From Spirochaetales bacterium (lineage in GTDB: Bacteria > Spirochaetota > Spirochaetia > JAGLYY01), in contig JAGLYY010000224.1 of NCBI GenBank assembly GCA_023131935.1, positions 1-34,774 of the forward strand: a stretch of DNA of 34,774 bases. Direction: 5' to 3'. This document shows positions 1 through 8,531 of this stretch, piece after piece. Positions within the stretch are counted from its first letter, which is position 1. Each line of letters opens with the position of its first letter. Position numbers and translations under genes: made by a program. The notes below the pieces were generated by a model. That model was given only the letters and a program-made list of their open reading frames with translations. It searched no databases and was not told the DNA's origin.

Positions 1-1650
1 GTGGTACTTCTTGACACCTCGGAAAGTATGTTTTCGTACTTTGAAGATACGGCTAATTATCTGATTTCCGGGATACTTTCTGACCACCTGAAATATGGCG
101 ATAATTTTCATCTTTTAAGTTTTGCTGACACACCAGAGGTGGAAATTTCCAAGCGTGTTGAGGATGAGAAAGATATTGAAGAGATTCTTGGTAGAATTCT
201 TCTTCTTCACCCCCTTGGAAAGTACACCGATCTTGTAGCAGCAATCCAGTTTCTCTACGACTATACCATGGACCTGCCGCTGCAGAGAAAAAAGACCATA
301 ATTATTCTCACCGACGGTATTCACGATCCGCCACCGGGCAGCCTCTACCCTGTTGGAGAAGAGTCCCTCGAAAGGATAAAAAACAGCGCTGCCCTCATGA
401 AACAAGAGGGATGGAACGTAAACATTTTGAAATTCCCAACTCTTCCTGAAGAACCTGGTCAGGTTCCTTCAACAGATTCCGGGGAGAATGGAGCTTCCGT
501 TCTGCAGGATCTTTCCGATTCCCTTGAAGTTGGGGTTAATGATTTCTCCACAGACGATGATGCCTTGAGTCATAAGGCAACCGGTGCACCTCAGGTTACC
601 TTTCCAGGTCACCTTGGAAAAGTTGGAAAGGAATTCAGTGTACCATTCACCATTACCAATTACCGGGATGAGCCTGTTCTTATCCAGCTTGAGCAGATAA
701 TTATTGGTACTGAAAATATTCTAATCAAACCTGTGACTATCACTATTGATCCTGAAGAGGAAAAAATCCTTAAAGGGAAAATACGGATTACCGATGACCT
801 GTATGGCGAAAGGGAAGTAAGAATACAGCTGGTATTTTCCGACGATCTTCGTATCTATCCGACTGAAGGGACACTTACATTTACCTTAAGGGAGAGCCTC
901 TTTTCCGGTAATGCCCTCAAAATCATTGGAATCATTCTCGGCATTTCACTCATTCTGTTCATCCTCGGCTGCATCTACAACTTGATAAGGAAAAAAATGG
1001 AGGATGTTTCAGGCGGAGACCTTCGCCAATTAAGTGTGGCAACAACCCAGACCTACAAAACACCTGGCGTTGTATATGGTGTAAGACAAAAACAGGAAGA
1101 AAAAGATAAGGTTTCAATAAAGAGGAAACCCGAACATAGAGGGGAACATCATAAATTGATCTTATCCGCGGATTTTGAGGTAGGTAAAACCTGGGCAAAA
1201 TTACCGCCCGCAGAGAAACAGCCGCAGGATGAGTTTTTACCCTTTATCCATTACGAACAACCTGATTTTGAGCATGAGATTTACCGTCCGGTTGAGATGC
1301 GTGTTTCAGAGCAAAATCCGCATATTGGAAGCCGTAACATCCACTTTCTCAAAGGCGGTTCACGCACAGTCGGGGGAAGAGGTTCAGATTATCTCATATT
1401 TATTACATCAATACCTGGAGTAATCGCGGAAATTCGTGAGCATGGAAAGGATTGTACTTTTATACCGAAAAACAAGGATTTCTTTCCGGAACTGAATGGA
1501 CAGCTGGATAATTGTTTAGGAAAAGAGATTAAGATAACGGCGAAGGATAAAAACGTGACGATTGTTTTCCACCGATGGGTATCGCCGCTGGAAAAGATCA
1601 ATCATGTCATGCATCTGACCGATCTGCCTGGAGATAACCGCTGGTATTAA
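1..1650 (+). CDS. von Willebrand factor A (vWA) domain membrane protein, 5'-truncated by the window edge
   Basis: MIDAS-type motif DTSES at the very start, later GKYTDL and LTDG; hydrophobic TM segment ALKIIGIILGISLILFILGCIYNLI; C-terminal GSRTVGGRGSDYLIF... FHA-like stretch. The ORF opens at base 1 already inside beta-strand 1 of the vWA fold, so the true start lies upstream. Confidence 0.8.
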   Translation: MVLLDTSESMFSYFEDTANYLISGILSDHLKYGDNFHLLSFADTPEVEISKRVEDEKDIEEILGRILLLHPLGKYTDLVAAIQFLYDYTMDLPLQRKKTIIILTDGIHDPPPGSLYPVGEESLERIKNSAALMKQEGWNVNILKFPTLPEEPGQVPSTDSGENGASVLQDLSDSLEVGVNDFSTDDDALSHKATGAPQVTFPGHLGKVGKEFSVPFTITNYRDEPVLIQLEQIIIGTENILIKPVTITIDPEEEKILKGKIRITDDLYGEREVRIQLVFSDDLRIYPTEGTLTFTLRESLFSGNALKIIGIILGISLILFILGCIYNLIRKKMEDVSGGDLRQLSVATTQTYKTPGVVYGVRQKQEEKDKVSIKRKPEHRGEHHKLILSADFEVGKTWAKLPPAEKQPQDEFLPFIHYEQPDFEHEIYRPVEMRVSEQNPHIGSRNIHFLKGGSRTVGGRGSDYLIFITSIPGVIAEIREHGKDCTFIPKNKDFFPELNGQLDNCLGKEIKITAKDKNVTIVFHRWVSPLEKINHVMHLTDLPGDNRWY

Positions 1651-2984
1651 AGGGATTCCAGCACCGAAAGGGCAACCTTACGTACACTGCGGTGGACTCC
1701 CTCTTCTGTTAATTCTTCAACCCGGGAGCGAAGCTCCCGGAAATTGTTTTTTTCAATCCCCCGTAACCCATAAATTTTAATTGTTACACTTTTATGATCG
1801 AGGAATTTCGCAAAAAGATCTTCGAGACGCGGGTTTTCGGCCCCGGCTAATTGTGCGCAGGTGTGATCAAGAATTAGAGATCGATCTTTTTCCCATTCCT
1901 CGGCAATAATTACCTCAATTATTTCAAGCGAGGCTGAAAGATCATGCTCTACAAGAGCTTTCAGGGAGGAAAGCCTTAGGTCAGCGGGATTTCTCTCCCC
2001 TTTGAAAAATTCCCTGAGAAAATCAAAAGACTCTTTACCTCCCAATTTCCCAAGGGCTTCAATAGATGCTGACCGAACAGGTTTATCGGGATCTCTGCTT
2101 ACTTTATAAATAAGATTTGGAACAGCGCTTCTTAAGTTTCTCTCTGCGATAGCTCCAGCGGCCTGGACCCGTACCCGCCAGAAAGAATCCCGGAGGGATT
2201 GGATGATGAGGTCGTCTACCCTACTCCCGGAAAAGTCCTTCAGGGCAGAGACGGCGTGGGAGCGAAGTATTGTGTCCTGGTCACCAAAGGCCTGCTCAAG
2301 AGCGGGAAGACTCTCCGGGGCGCCAATATTTCCCAACGCCACACAGGCGTACCAGCGCCAGGATTTTTCCTCATCATCATCCAGAAGGATATCTGTAAGA
2401 GCCTCAACAGCACCGGTATATTCAAGATTGCCGAGAGCACGGATCAGGGCCGGTTTAAGGGTTGTGGGGTACCGGGTATCTTCCAGGTGTTCAAGGAAAG
2501 ACTCCGCTACTTGGGGATTGCCGGTTTTTCCCAGGGCATTAATTGCTGCGTTTGAAAGAACTTCCTCTTCGAAATCGATAAGCTCAAGAAGAAGATCGAT
2601 GGATTCATCATCTCCATGTTCTGCAAGGTAGGAGATTGCAAGAAGAACCACCTCCTCCCGCTCCTCATCGTAATAAGCGATTATCTCTTTCGCGTCTTCG
2701 ATGGCACCATCCCATTTAATTTCCTTAAAATAATTGAAGGCCGCTTTTCTTAAAGCAGGACTGATACTGTCATGAAAAACCTGATAAACCTCTTCTTTGA
2801 AATTTTTATCCTTTTCAGAGATTAAACTCATTATGACTTCGGTTACTTCGCTGTCAATACCATATTTGAGGATCTCAATACGTTCTTCCCGGAGAGATTT
2901 TAGCTCATCATCCTCCGCGAAAGCAAAATGGGTCACTGTAATAAAAAACAGAATAATGGATAAAACCAAAAGAATGGGTTTCAC
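1647..2984 (-). CDS. secreted/periplasmic HEAT-repeat protein
   Basis: Signal peptide MKPILLVLSIILFFITVTHFAFA followed by many HEAT-like repeats (e.g. VRVQAAGAIAERNLRSAVPNLI, VRSASIEALGKLGG). Overlaps the murJ stop by 4 bp. Confidence 0.85.
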   Translation of the reverse strand: MKPILLVLSIILFFITVTHFAFAEDDELKSLREERIEILKYGIDSEVTEVIMSLISEKDKNFKEEVYQVFHDSISPALRKAAFNYFKEIKWDGAIEDAKEIIAYYDEEREEVVLLAISYLAEHGDDESIDLLLELIDFEEEVLSNAAINALGKTGNPQVAESFLEHLEDTRYPTTLKPALIRALGNLEYTGAVEALTDILLDDDEEKSWRWYACVALGNIGAPESLPALEQAFGDQDTILRSHAVSALKDFSGSRVDDLIIQSLRDSFWRVRVQAAGAIAERNLRSAVPNLIYKVSRDPDKPVRSASIEALGKLGGKESFDFLREFFKGERNPADLRLSSLKALVEHDLSASLEIIEVIIAEEWEKDRSLILDHTCAQLAGAENPRLEDLFAKFLDHKSVTIKIYGLRGIEKNNFRELRSRVEELTEEGVHRSVRKVALSVLESL

Positions 2985-4549
2985 GATTTCCCCCTGTGAA
3001 GAATTGTAGAAAGCATTTCAAGTCCAAGCAGCTTATATATACCAAGGGTAAGGATAACGGCACCCCCGCCGCCTCCGGCTAATAGTAGAAGATTTTTTAC
3101 GGTAAGGCCCTGCATCCACCAATCACCGGTAAACTTACGATACCACCATAGAAACAACCCAAGAAAGATAGCGGTCACTCCCACTTTCCAGAAGGTACGG
3201 AATAACAGATTCCCATGAATCACTTGTAAAGATTTTCTGACAAAGATAATCATAATGATAAACCCAATGCTGTAACTAATTGAGTTTGCGATTGACAGCC
3301 CGGTGACCTGAAGGGGTGTTTCCTTCAGCCAGAGTGAAAGAGCGATATCAAGAAAAACGACTATGGCGCTTATGATAAATGGCGTCCGGTAATCCATTTT
3401 ACTGTAAAAGAAACGCTGAAGAAAACCGAAAGCCCCAACGCTGAACATGCCGAAACAATAGCCGGTAAGTACTTTAGCAGTTAACGCGGTATTTTCAACG
3501 GTAAACGCGCCCCGAAGAAAGGCAATCGCGATTATCTCTTTGCCGAAAAGGGAAAGCACGACCGCGGAAGGGACAAGAAGCGCGAAGAGAAATCTGAGTC
3601 CATATTGAACCGATTCTCTTAGTCCATTCATGTCTCCTCGTGTAACCTGTCTGCTCATTCTCGGGAAAAGTACAGTAGTAATGGAAGCGGAAAAAATTCC
3701 GAAAGGAAGCTGCCAGAAAATAAGAGCATTCTGTAATCCTGAAACACTTCCAACATCAAGACCTGAGGCAAAAACCATGGCAATATACTGGTTTATGGTG
3801 AAGAGTGAAGAGGTTGCGACCACCGGTCCCCACTGTTTCAAGATCCTCTGGAAACGTGGGTTTTTAAAATCTAACTTGATTTTAAAATCATACCCGAGTC
3901 TTCTGAAAAGAGGTGCCTGGAAGAGGATCTGCGCGAAACCGCCCGTGAGAACTCCCAGGGCCATGGCGTATACGCCCATGGATTTGTAAAATAACAGTAC
4001 GGAGGAAATAACGAAAACAGAAAAAAGTATCGGAGTGAAGGCGGGGATAAAGAAACGTGAGTGACTGTTTAACACCGCCATAAGGACAGCACTGATACTT
4101 ATAAAAATAATGTAGTTGATAAAGAACCGGATAAGCTTTACTGAAAGGTCAATTCTCCATGGTTCCTCAAATTCTGTGAGTAATAGGATAAGGGGGCGGG
4201 CGAAAATAATAGTCAGAAGACACAAGGGCAGCAGGATGAGAAGCTGGAAGGTAAGGATGTCTCGTACCAGATTCCTGGATCCCTCCCCCTCCGGTCCCTC
4301 CAGAATGCTCTCAGAGAGAACCGGAATGAAGGCAGATGAGAGGGCACCCTCTGCCATGAGTTTTCGCAGATTGTTGGGTATTGAAAAGGTGAGGTTAATT
4401 ACATCAGCCAGACTTCCTGCCCCGAAGATTGCGGTTATTACCGCTCCGCGGACAAACCCGAGAAGACGGGAAGTGAGGGTGGTTCCCGCGACAAGGAAGG
4501 TGGACAGGGTGCTCTTGTGGATACTGCTTTCTGTGTTTTCTATTTTCAT
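2981..4549 (-). CDS. murJ: lipid II flippase MurJ (MviN family)
   Basis: Polytopic protein with MurJ N-terminal signature (TLTSRLLGFVRGAVITAIFGAGSLADVINLTFSIPNNLRKLMAEGALSSAFIPVLSE). Confidence 0.95.
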   Translation of the reverse strand: MKIENTESSIHKSTLSTFLVAGTTLTSRLLGFVRGAVITAIFGAGSLADVINLTFSIPNNLRKLMAEGALSSAFIPVLSESILEGPEGEGSRNLVRDILTFQLLILLPLCLLTIIFARPLILLLTEFEEPWRIDLSVKLIRFFINYIIFISISAVLMAVLNSHSRFFIPAFTPILFSVFVISSVLLFYKSMGVYAMALGVLTGGFAQILFQAPLFRRLGYDFKIKLDFKNPRFQRILKQWGPVVATSSLFTINQYIAMVFASGLDVGSVSGLQNALIFWQLPFGIFSASITTVLFPRMSRQVTRGDMNGLRESVQYGLRFLFALLVPSAVVLSLFGKEIIAIAFLRGAFTVENTALTAKVLTGYCFGMFSVGAFGFLQRFFYSKMDYRTPFIISAIVVFLDIALSLWLKETPLQVTGLSIANSISYSIGFIIMIIFVRKSLQVIHGNLLFRTFWKVGVTAIFLGLFLWWYRKFTGDWWMQGLTVKNLLLLAGGGGGAVILTLGIYKLLGLEMLSTILHRGKS

Positions 4550-4551
4550 TC

Positions 4552-5685
4552 TTAAAGGATACCCTTCCCTGAATATCGGTGTAAAAAGCGGTTCTTATAA
4601 TCGGTAAACCCGCTATTCTGTATCGAGGCCTGGATCTCATCCATCATGGTTTTCAGGAAAAACAGATTGTGAACCGTCGCGAGCATTGGACCTAGGATCT
4701 CTTTAGATTTAAAGAGATGCCGCATATAGGAGCGTGAATAGCGTTGGCAGGTAGAACAGCCGCATTCAGGGTCGATTGGGTCATCATCGAAGCGGAACCG
4801 TTCTTTCTTCAGGGGAATAAGACCATCTTTTGTAAACACAGAGCCGTTTCGAGCTATTCTCGTAGGATAAACGCAGTCAAAAATATCAATCCCATTTTCG
4901 ACAGCCGCGAGGATGTAATCGGGAGTTCCAATACCCATAAGGTAATGGGGTTTACCGGAAGGAAGCAATTCAGCAGTATACCCCAGGTAATCAATAAATT
5001 GATTTAAGGGTTCTCCAACACTCAATCCCCCTATGGCGATTCCCGGGAAATCTATTTCAAGGAGTTCTTCAGCACTCCTGGCCCGGAGGTCCCGGAAAAA
5101 GTTTCCTTGAACTATGCCAAAAAGCTGTCCATCATATCCTTCAGAACGTTTTAACCATTCATCTTTACTTCTTTTTGCCCACCGGGTGGTAATTTCAAGC
5201 GCTTCCAGGGCTTTCCGGTAGGTTATGTCCGGTGGAGTACAAATATCCAGGCACATGAGGATATCACTCCCGAGAATTTCCTGAACATCGATAACTTTTT
5301 CAGGAGTAAGGGTATGATAAGAGCCATCGATATGGGAGCGGAAGTAAACCCCCTCCTCATTGATCTTCCTGAAAGGGGCGAGGGAAAACACCTGGTAGCC
5401 GCCAGAGTCGGTTAAGATATTGTGGTTCCAGGTGGAAAACTTATGGAGTCCTCCAGCCTCTTTCAATACCTCGATTCCCGGCCGTAAGTAAAGGTGATAG
5501 GTGTTTCCTAATATCAGTTTAAACCCGATCTTGTCCAGTGTCTCATGCGTGATCGCTTTAACCGTGGCGTTTGTGCCGACAGGCATGAAAACCGGTGTTT
5601 CGACTGGACCGTGGGGAAGATGGAGAATACCATTTCGCGCCTTCGAATCTTTATCCTGATCTATTATTTGAAAAAGCATCCTCAA
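4552..5685 (-). CDS. tgt: queuine tRNA-ribosyltransferase
   Basis: PVETPVFMPVGTNATVKAIT, NTYHLYLRPG, DSGGYQVFSL, IGGLSVGEP, and the zinc-binding CGCSTCQRYSRSYMRHL motif. Confidence 0.97.
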   Translation of the reverse strand: MRMLFQIIDQDKDSKARNGILHLPHGPVETPVFMPVGTNATVKAITHETLDKIGFKLILGNTYHLYLRPGIEVLKEAGGLHKFSTWNHNILTDSGGYQVFSLAPFRKINEEGVYFRSHIDGSYHTLTPEKVIDVQEILGSDILMCLDICTPPDITYRKALEALEITTRWAKRSKDEWLKRSEGYDGQLFGIVQGNFFRDLRARSAEELLEIDFPGIAIGGLSVGEPLNQFIDYLGYTAELLPSGKPHYLMGIGTPDYILAAVENGIDIFDCVYPTRIARNGSVFTKDGLIPLKKERFRFDDDPIDPECGCSTCQRYSRSYMRHLFKSKEILGPMLATVHNLFFLKTMMDEIQASIQNSGFTDYKNRFLHRYSGKGIL

Positions 5686-5694
5686 GTTACCTCA

Positions 5695-6768
5695 TTATGT
5701 TCTTGCAATCCTGAATAGCCAGATCCCGGCGGCGGAAAAAAAGATAAATGGGGCCCAGGCACCAGCCATGGGTGAGATAAAACCAAGATTGGCAAAGATT
5801 ACCATTACCATCTGAAAAACGTAATATACCACCGTTAATACAAGGCTGGAAAGAAGGCTCATCAAGAGAATATTTTTCCGGAAACTACCCCCTAAAGCGC
5901 TGGATAAAAAAGTTACCATCAGCGAGGTCAGAGCAAAAGAATAACGTTTGTAATAATCGGTCAGCAGCTCACGGTGGGGCAAACCTGCCTTTCTTCTGGA
6001 TTCAATCCATTCTCCCGCTTCCGCAATTCGTAATTCCTCGACGTTTTTCATAGTTTTACGAAAGGTACCGGGGGGTCCATTAATTTTATTCTCTTTAAGC
6101 AGATTTTCCTTTTGTTCAGTTAAAAATTTTCCCTCCTGGTCCCAGGTAAAGATCCTGCAGCGGTGAAGTTCCCAGAGATTTCCATCCCAGGTAGCCCACT
6201 CAGCATCGATCCGTCGGATAAACCGCCCCTCATCGTCCCGTTCCAGGACGATGAGGCCGGAAAGGGTTTCAGAGCTGTCATTATAATAATCACAGTGATA
6301 TATAATATTTTCACCGACAACAGTAACATTCGTATTACTTTGGGACTGACGGCGTCCGAGGAATTCCCCTGTTAGCTGGTTTTTTATACGGAAGGAATCG
6401 ATAACTACAATTTCTTCAAAATAAAAACTGGCAACACTTAAGACGAGCCCGGCAAGAATCAGGGGGAGAACCAGCCGGAAGAGTGAAATCCCCGAACCAA
6501 AGACAGAAATAAGTTCATTATTCGAATAGAAAGAACCGAGAGTAAAGGCCACTGAAAAAAGGAGTGCGATGGGGAGTGCGAACATTATGCATTTCGGCAG
6601 ATAATAAACAGCAACACTTAACATCTGGGTAAAGGAAACATCATTACTTAAGTATCTCCAGAGGTTTTTAAAGAGATCGACAAGTTCTAGGACAAGCACA
6701 AAAAAGGCAAGAGCAGTGAGAAAAACCGGGAGAAAATTCTTTAGCACCATGCCATGAAGGGTTTTCAT
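5695..6768 (-). CDS. lptG: LptF/LptG (YjgP/YjgQ) family permease, second of pair
   Basis: YjgP/YjgQ-like polytopic protein. The track ORF extends to 6831, but ATG at 6768 (MKTLHGMVLKNF) overlaps the upstream stop as ATGA and is the likely start. F versus G assignment is tentative. Confidence 0.8.
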   Translation of the reverse strand: MKTLHGMVLKNFLPVFLTALAFFVLVLELVDLFKNLWRYLSNDVSFTQMLSVAVYYLPKCIMFALPIALLFSVAFTLGSFYSNNELISVFGSGISLFRLVLPLILAGLVLSVASFYFEEIVVIDSFRIKNQLTGEFLGRRQSQSNTNVTVVGENIIYHCDYYNDSSETLSGLIVLERDDEGRFIRRIDAEWATWDGNLWELHRCRIFTWDQEGKFLTEQKENLLKENKINGPPGTFRKTMKNVEELRIAEAGEWIESRRKAGLPHRELLTDYYKRYSFALTSLMVTFLSSALGGSFRKNILLMSLLSSLVLTVVYYVFQMVMVIFANLGFISPMAGAWAPFIFFSAAGIWLFRIART

Positions 6769-8039
6769 CGCCGAAACCTCAGGAAAAATACAATACTGCC
6801 AATGAGAAATATAAACATATTCGGGAACCACATTGAAAGTAAGGGGCTGTAGTTCATCCGGATGCCCAGGGTTTTACCTCCTATGAGCATTGCCCAGTAG
6901 AAAACAGAAATTAATAACCCGATACCGAATCCGACGGAACGGCCTCCTCTTTTAGTAAATAAACCAGCAGGATATGCGAGAAAAACAAAGGCGAGACAGG
7001 CAAAGGGTACAGAGAACTTAGTATGAAATTCGAGCAGGTGATTTTGGAGGGACCTGTCCTGGATAGGCATCCTCTGAAGGTCATCGAGTTTGTTGAGAAT
7101 GGTTTTCAACGAGGTTTCCTGGGAGGGCAGTCCGAGAGCTCCCCAGTAGATCTGTTTTAGTTTAGCTCTTTCCCATAAAACCTGTTTCTCATGTGCCTTT
7201 TCCTTTTCAGTAAGGCGTTGTTTCTTCTCCACGATTTCCCGCCAGACATCGACAGAACTCATCTCTTTTGGAGAGAGGCTTGTGATTGAAAAAGTGATGT
7301 CTTTTAACAAAATGTTATAATCCATTGCATCAGCGGTAAAATAGGTGAAGTCGTGTCCTTTTCGTGAATCAGAAGTATGACTGAAAATATCCGATAGTTT
7401 CAGTGATATTACACCCTCCTGGCTCTCACTCCTTGTTAAAAAGGCCTCTCTCGCGGTAATTATCCGCCTGTCTTTCTCCGGGGTTTTATCAATGATAACA
7501 AGGTCCTCTATTACCTTTCCCTCAACTCTGCCGGGAATAATGATACTATCCTGATATCTTTTAATAGTATTTGATTCCAGTTCCAGCTCAGGATTTGAAT
7601 AGAGAATTTCCCGGAACAGCCGGCTGAAATTAATTGTTCCCAGAGGAAGGAAATAATCATTCATGACAAAAGAAACCATGGAAAAGAGGATTCCAAGGAT
7701 AACGAATGGGACAAAAAGTTTTGAATGGGAGATCCCCGAGGCCTGCATTGAGAGGATCTCGTTATCTGAGGAAAACCTGCCGATAGCCATCAGGCCCCCA
7801 ACAAGAGAGGCGAAGGGGAAAGAGAAGGCGATAATTGCCGGGAGGGAATAAATAATGATGAGAACTACCTTGAAGAAAGGAACATTTTTCGAAAGTATAT
7901 CCTCAGCAAGCAGGAGAAGATGATTTAGAAAGAAGATAAAAAAGAAAAAGAGGAAAGCTACAAAGAAGGAAAACAGGTACTCCTGTCCGAGGTAGAGACT
8001 GATAGTCATGTACCTGGGTTTCCGTAATGACAGCTTCAT
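6765..8039 (-). CDS. lptF: LptF/LptG (YjgP/YjgQ) family permease, first of pair
   Basis: YjgP/YjgQ-like topology, motif FPFASLVGGLMAIGRFSSDNEILSMQASGIS, C-terminal TM bundle. F versus G assignment is tentative. Confidence 0.8.
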   Translation of the reverse strand: MKLSLRKPRYMTISLYLGQEYLFSFFVAFLFFFFIFFLNHLLLLAEDILSKNVPFFKVVLIIIYSLPAIIAFSFPFASLVGGLMAIGRFSSDNEILSMQASGISHSKLFVPFVILGILFSMVSFVMNDYFLPLGTINFSRLFREILYSNPELELESNTIKRYQDSIIIPGRVEGKVIEDLVIIDKTPEKDRRIITAREAFLTRSESQEGVISLKLSDIFSHTSDSRKGHDFTYFTADAMDYNILLKDITFSITSLSPKEMSSVDVWREIVEKKQRLTEKEKAHEKQVLWERAKLKQIYWGALGLPSQETSLKTILNKLDDLQRMPIQDRSLQNHLLEFHTKFSVPFACLAFVFLAYPAGLFTKRGGRSVGFGIGLLISVFYWAMLIGGKTLGIRMNYSPLLSMWFPNMFIFLIGSIVFFLRFRR

Positions 8040-8042
8040 GGC

Positions 8043-8480
8043 TTAAAGACCGCTTGAGCCAAAACCTCCACTACCCCGCCTGGTTTCGGACAGCATTTCA
8101 ATAAAATTGAACTGGCCCTGTACTACAGGGGCGACAATAAGCTGGGCGATACGATCGCCATCATCAATGATATAATCTTCCTGACCCAGGTTAATCAGTA
8201 TAATTTTCACCTCTCCACGGTAATCTGAATCGATAGTCCCCGGAGAATTCAGTACGGTAATACCTTTTTTCAAGGCAAGCCCGGACCGGGGTCTTACCTG
8301 GGCCTCATAACCTTCCGGAATCTGCAGCTTAATCCCCGTTGGGACCAGGACCCGCTCCATGGAGCGAATAGTGAGAGGTCCATCAAGGCGTGCTTTCAGG
8401 TCAGCACCTGCGGCATGTTTCGAAGTGTATTCCGGGACATGACCGGATTCAGATGTATAATCAATGATGATTTCGCGCAT
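8043..8480 (-). CDS. dut: deoxyuridine 5'-triphosphate nucleotidohydrolase (dUTPase)
   Basis: Trimeric dUTPase motifs: HAAGADLKA, RPRSGLALKKGITVLNSPGTIDSDYRGEV, GDRIAQLIV, C-terminal RRGSGGFGSSG. Confidence 0.97.
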   Translation of the reverse strand: MREIIIDYTSESGHVPEYTSKHAAGADLKARLDGPLTIRSMERVLVPTGIKLQIPEGYEAQVRPRSGLALKKGITVLNSPGTIDSDYRGEVKIILINLGQEDYIIDDGDRIAQLIVAPVVQGQFNFIEMLSETRRGSGGFGSSGL

Positions 8481-8490
8481 GCTAAATTAA

Positions 8491-8515
8491 CCCTGGAGGA
8501 TGGTATCCTCCAGGG
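8491..8515 (-). other. perfect 11-bp inverted repeat (hairpin) between pnp and dut
   Basis: Minus strand CCCTGGAGGAT-ACC-ATCCTCCAGGG, then TTAATTTAGC and the dut ATG. Could be an intrinsic terminator, a processing site or an RBS-occluding hairpin. Confidence 0.7.
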
Positions 8516-8531
8516 CTGTTATCCCTTTTTC

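Noticed and set aside
2199-2631. Two overlapping plus-strand ORFs (118 and 142 aa)
   Set aside because: Antisense to the HEAT-repeat gene; the repeat periodicity keeps alternative frames open.
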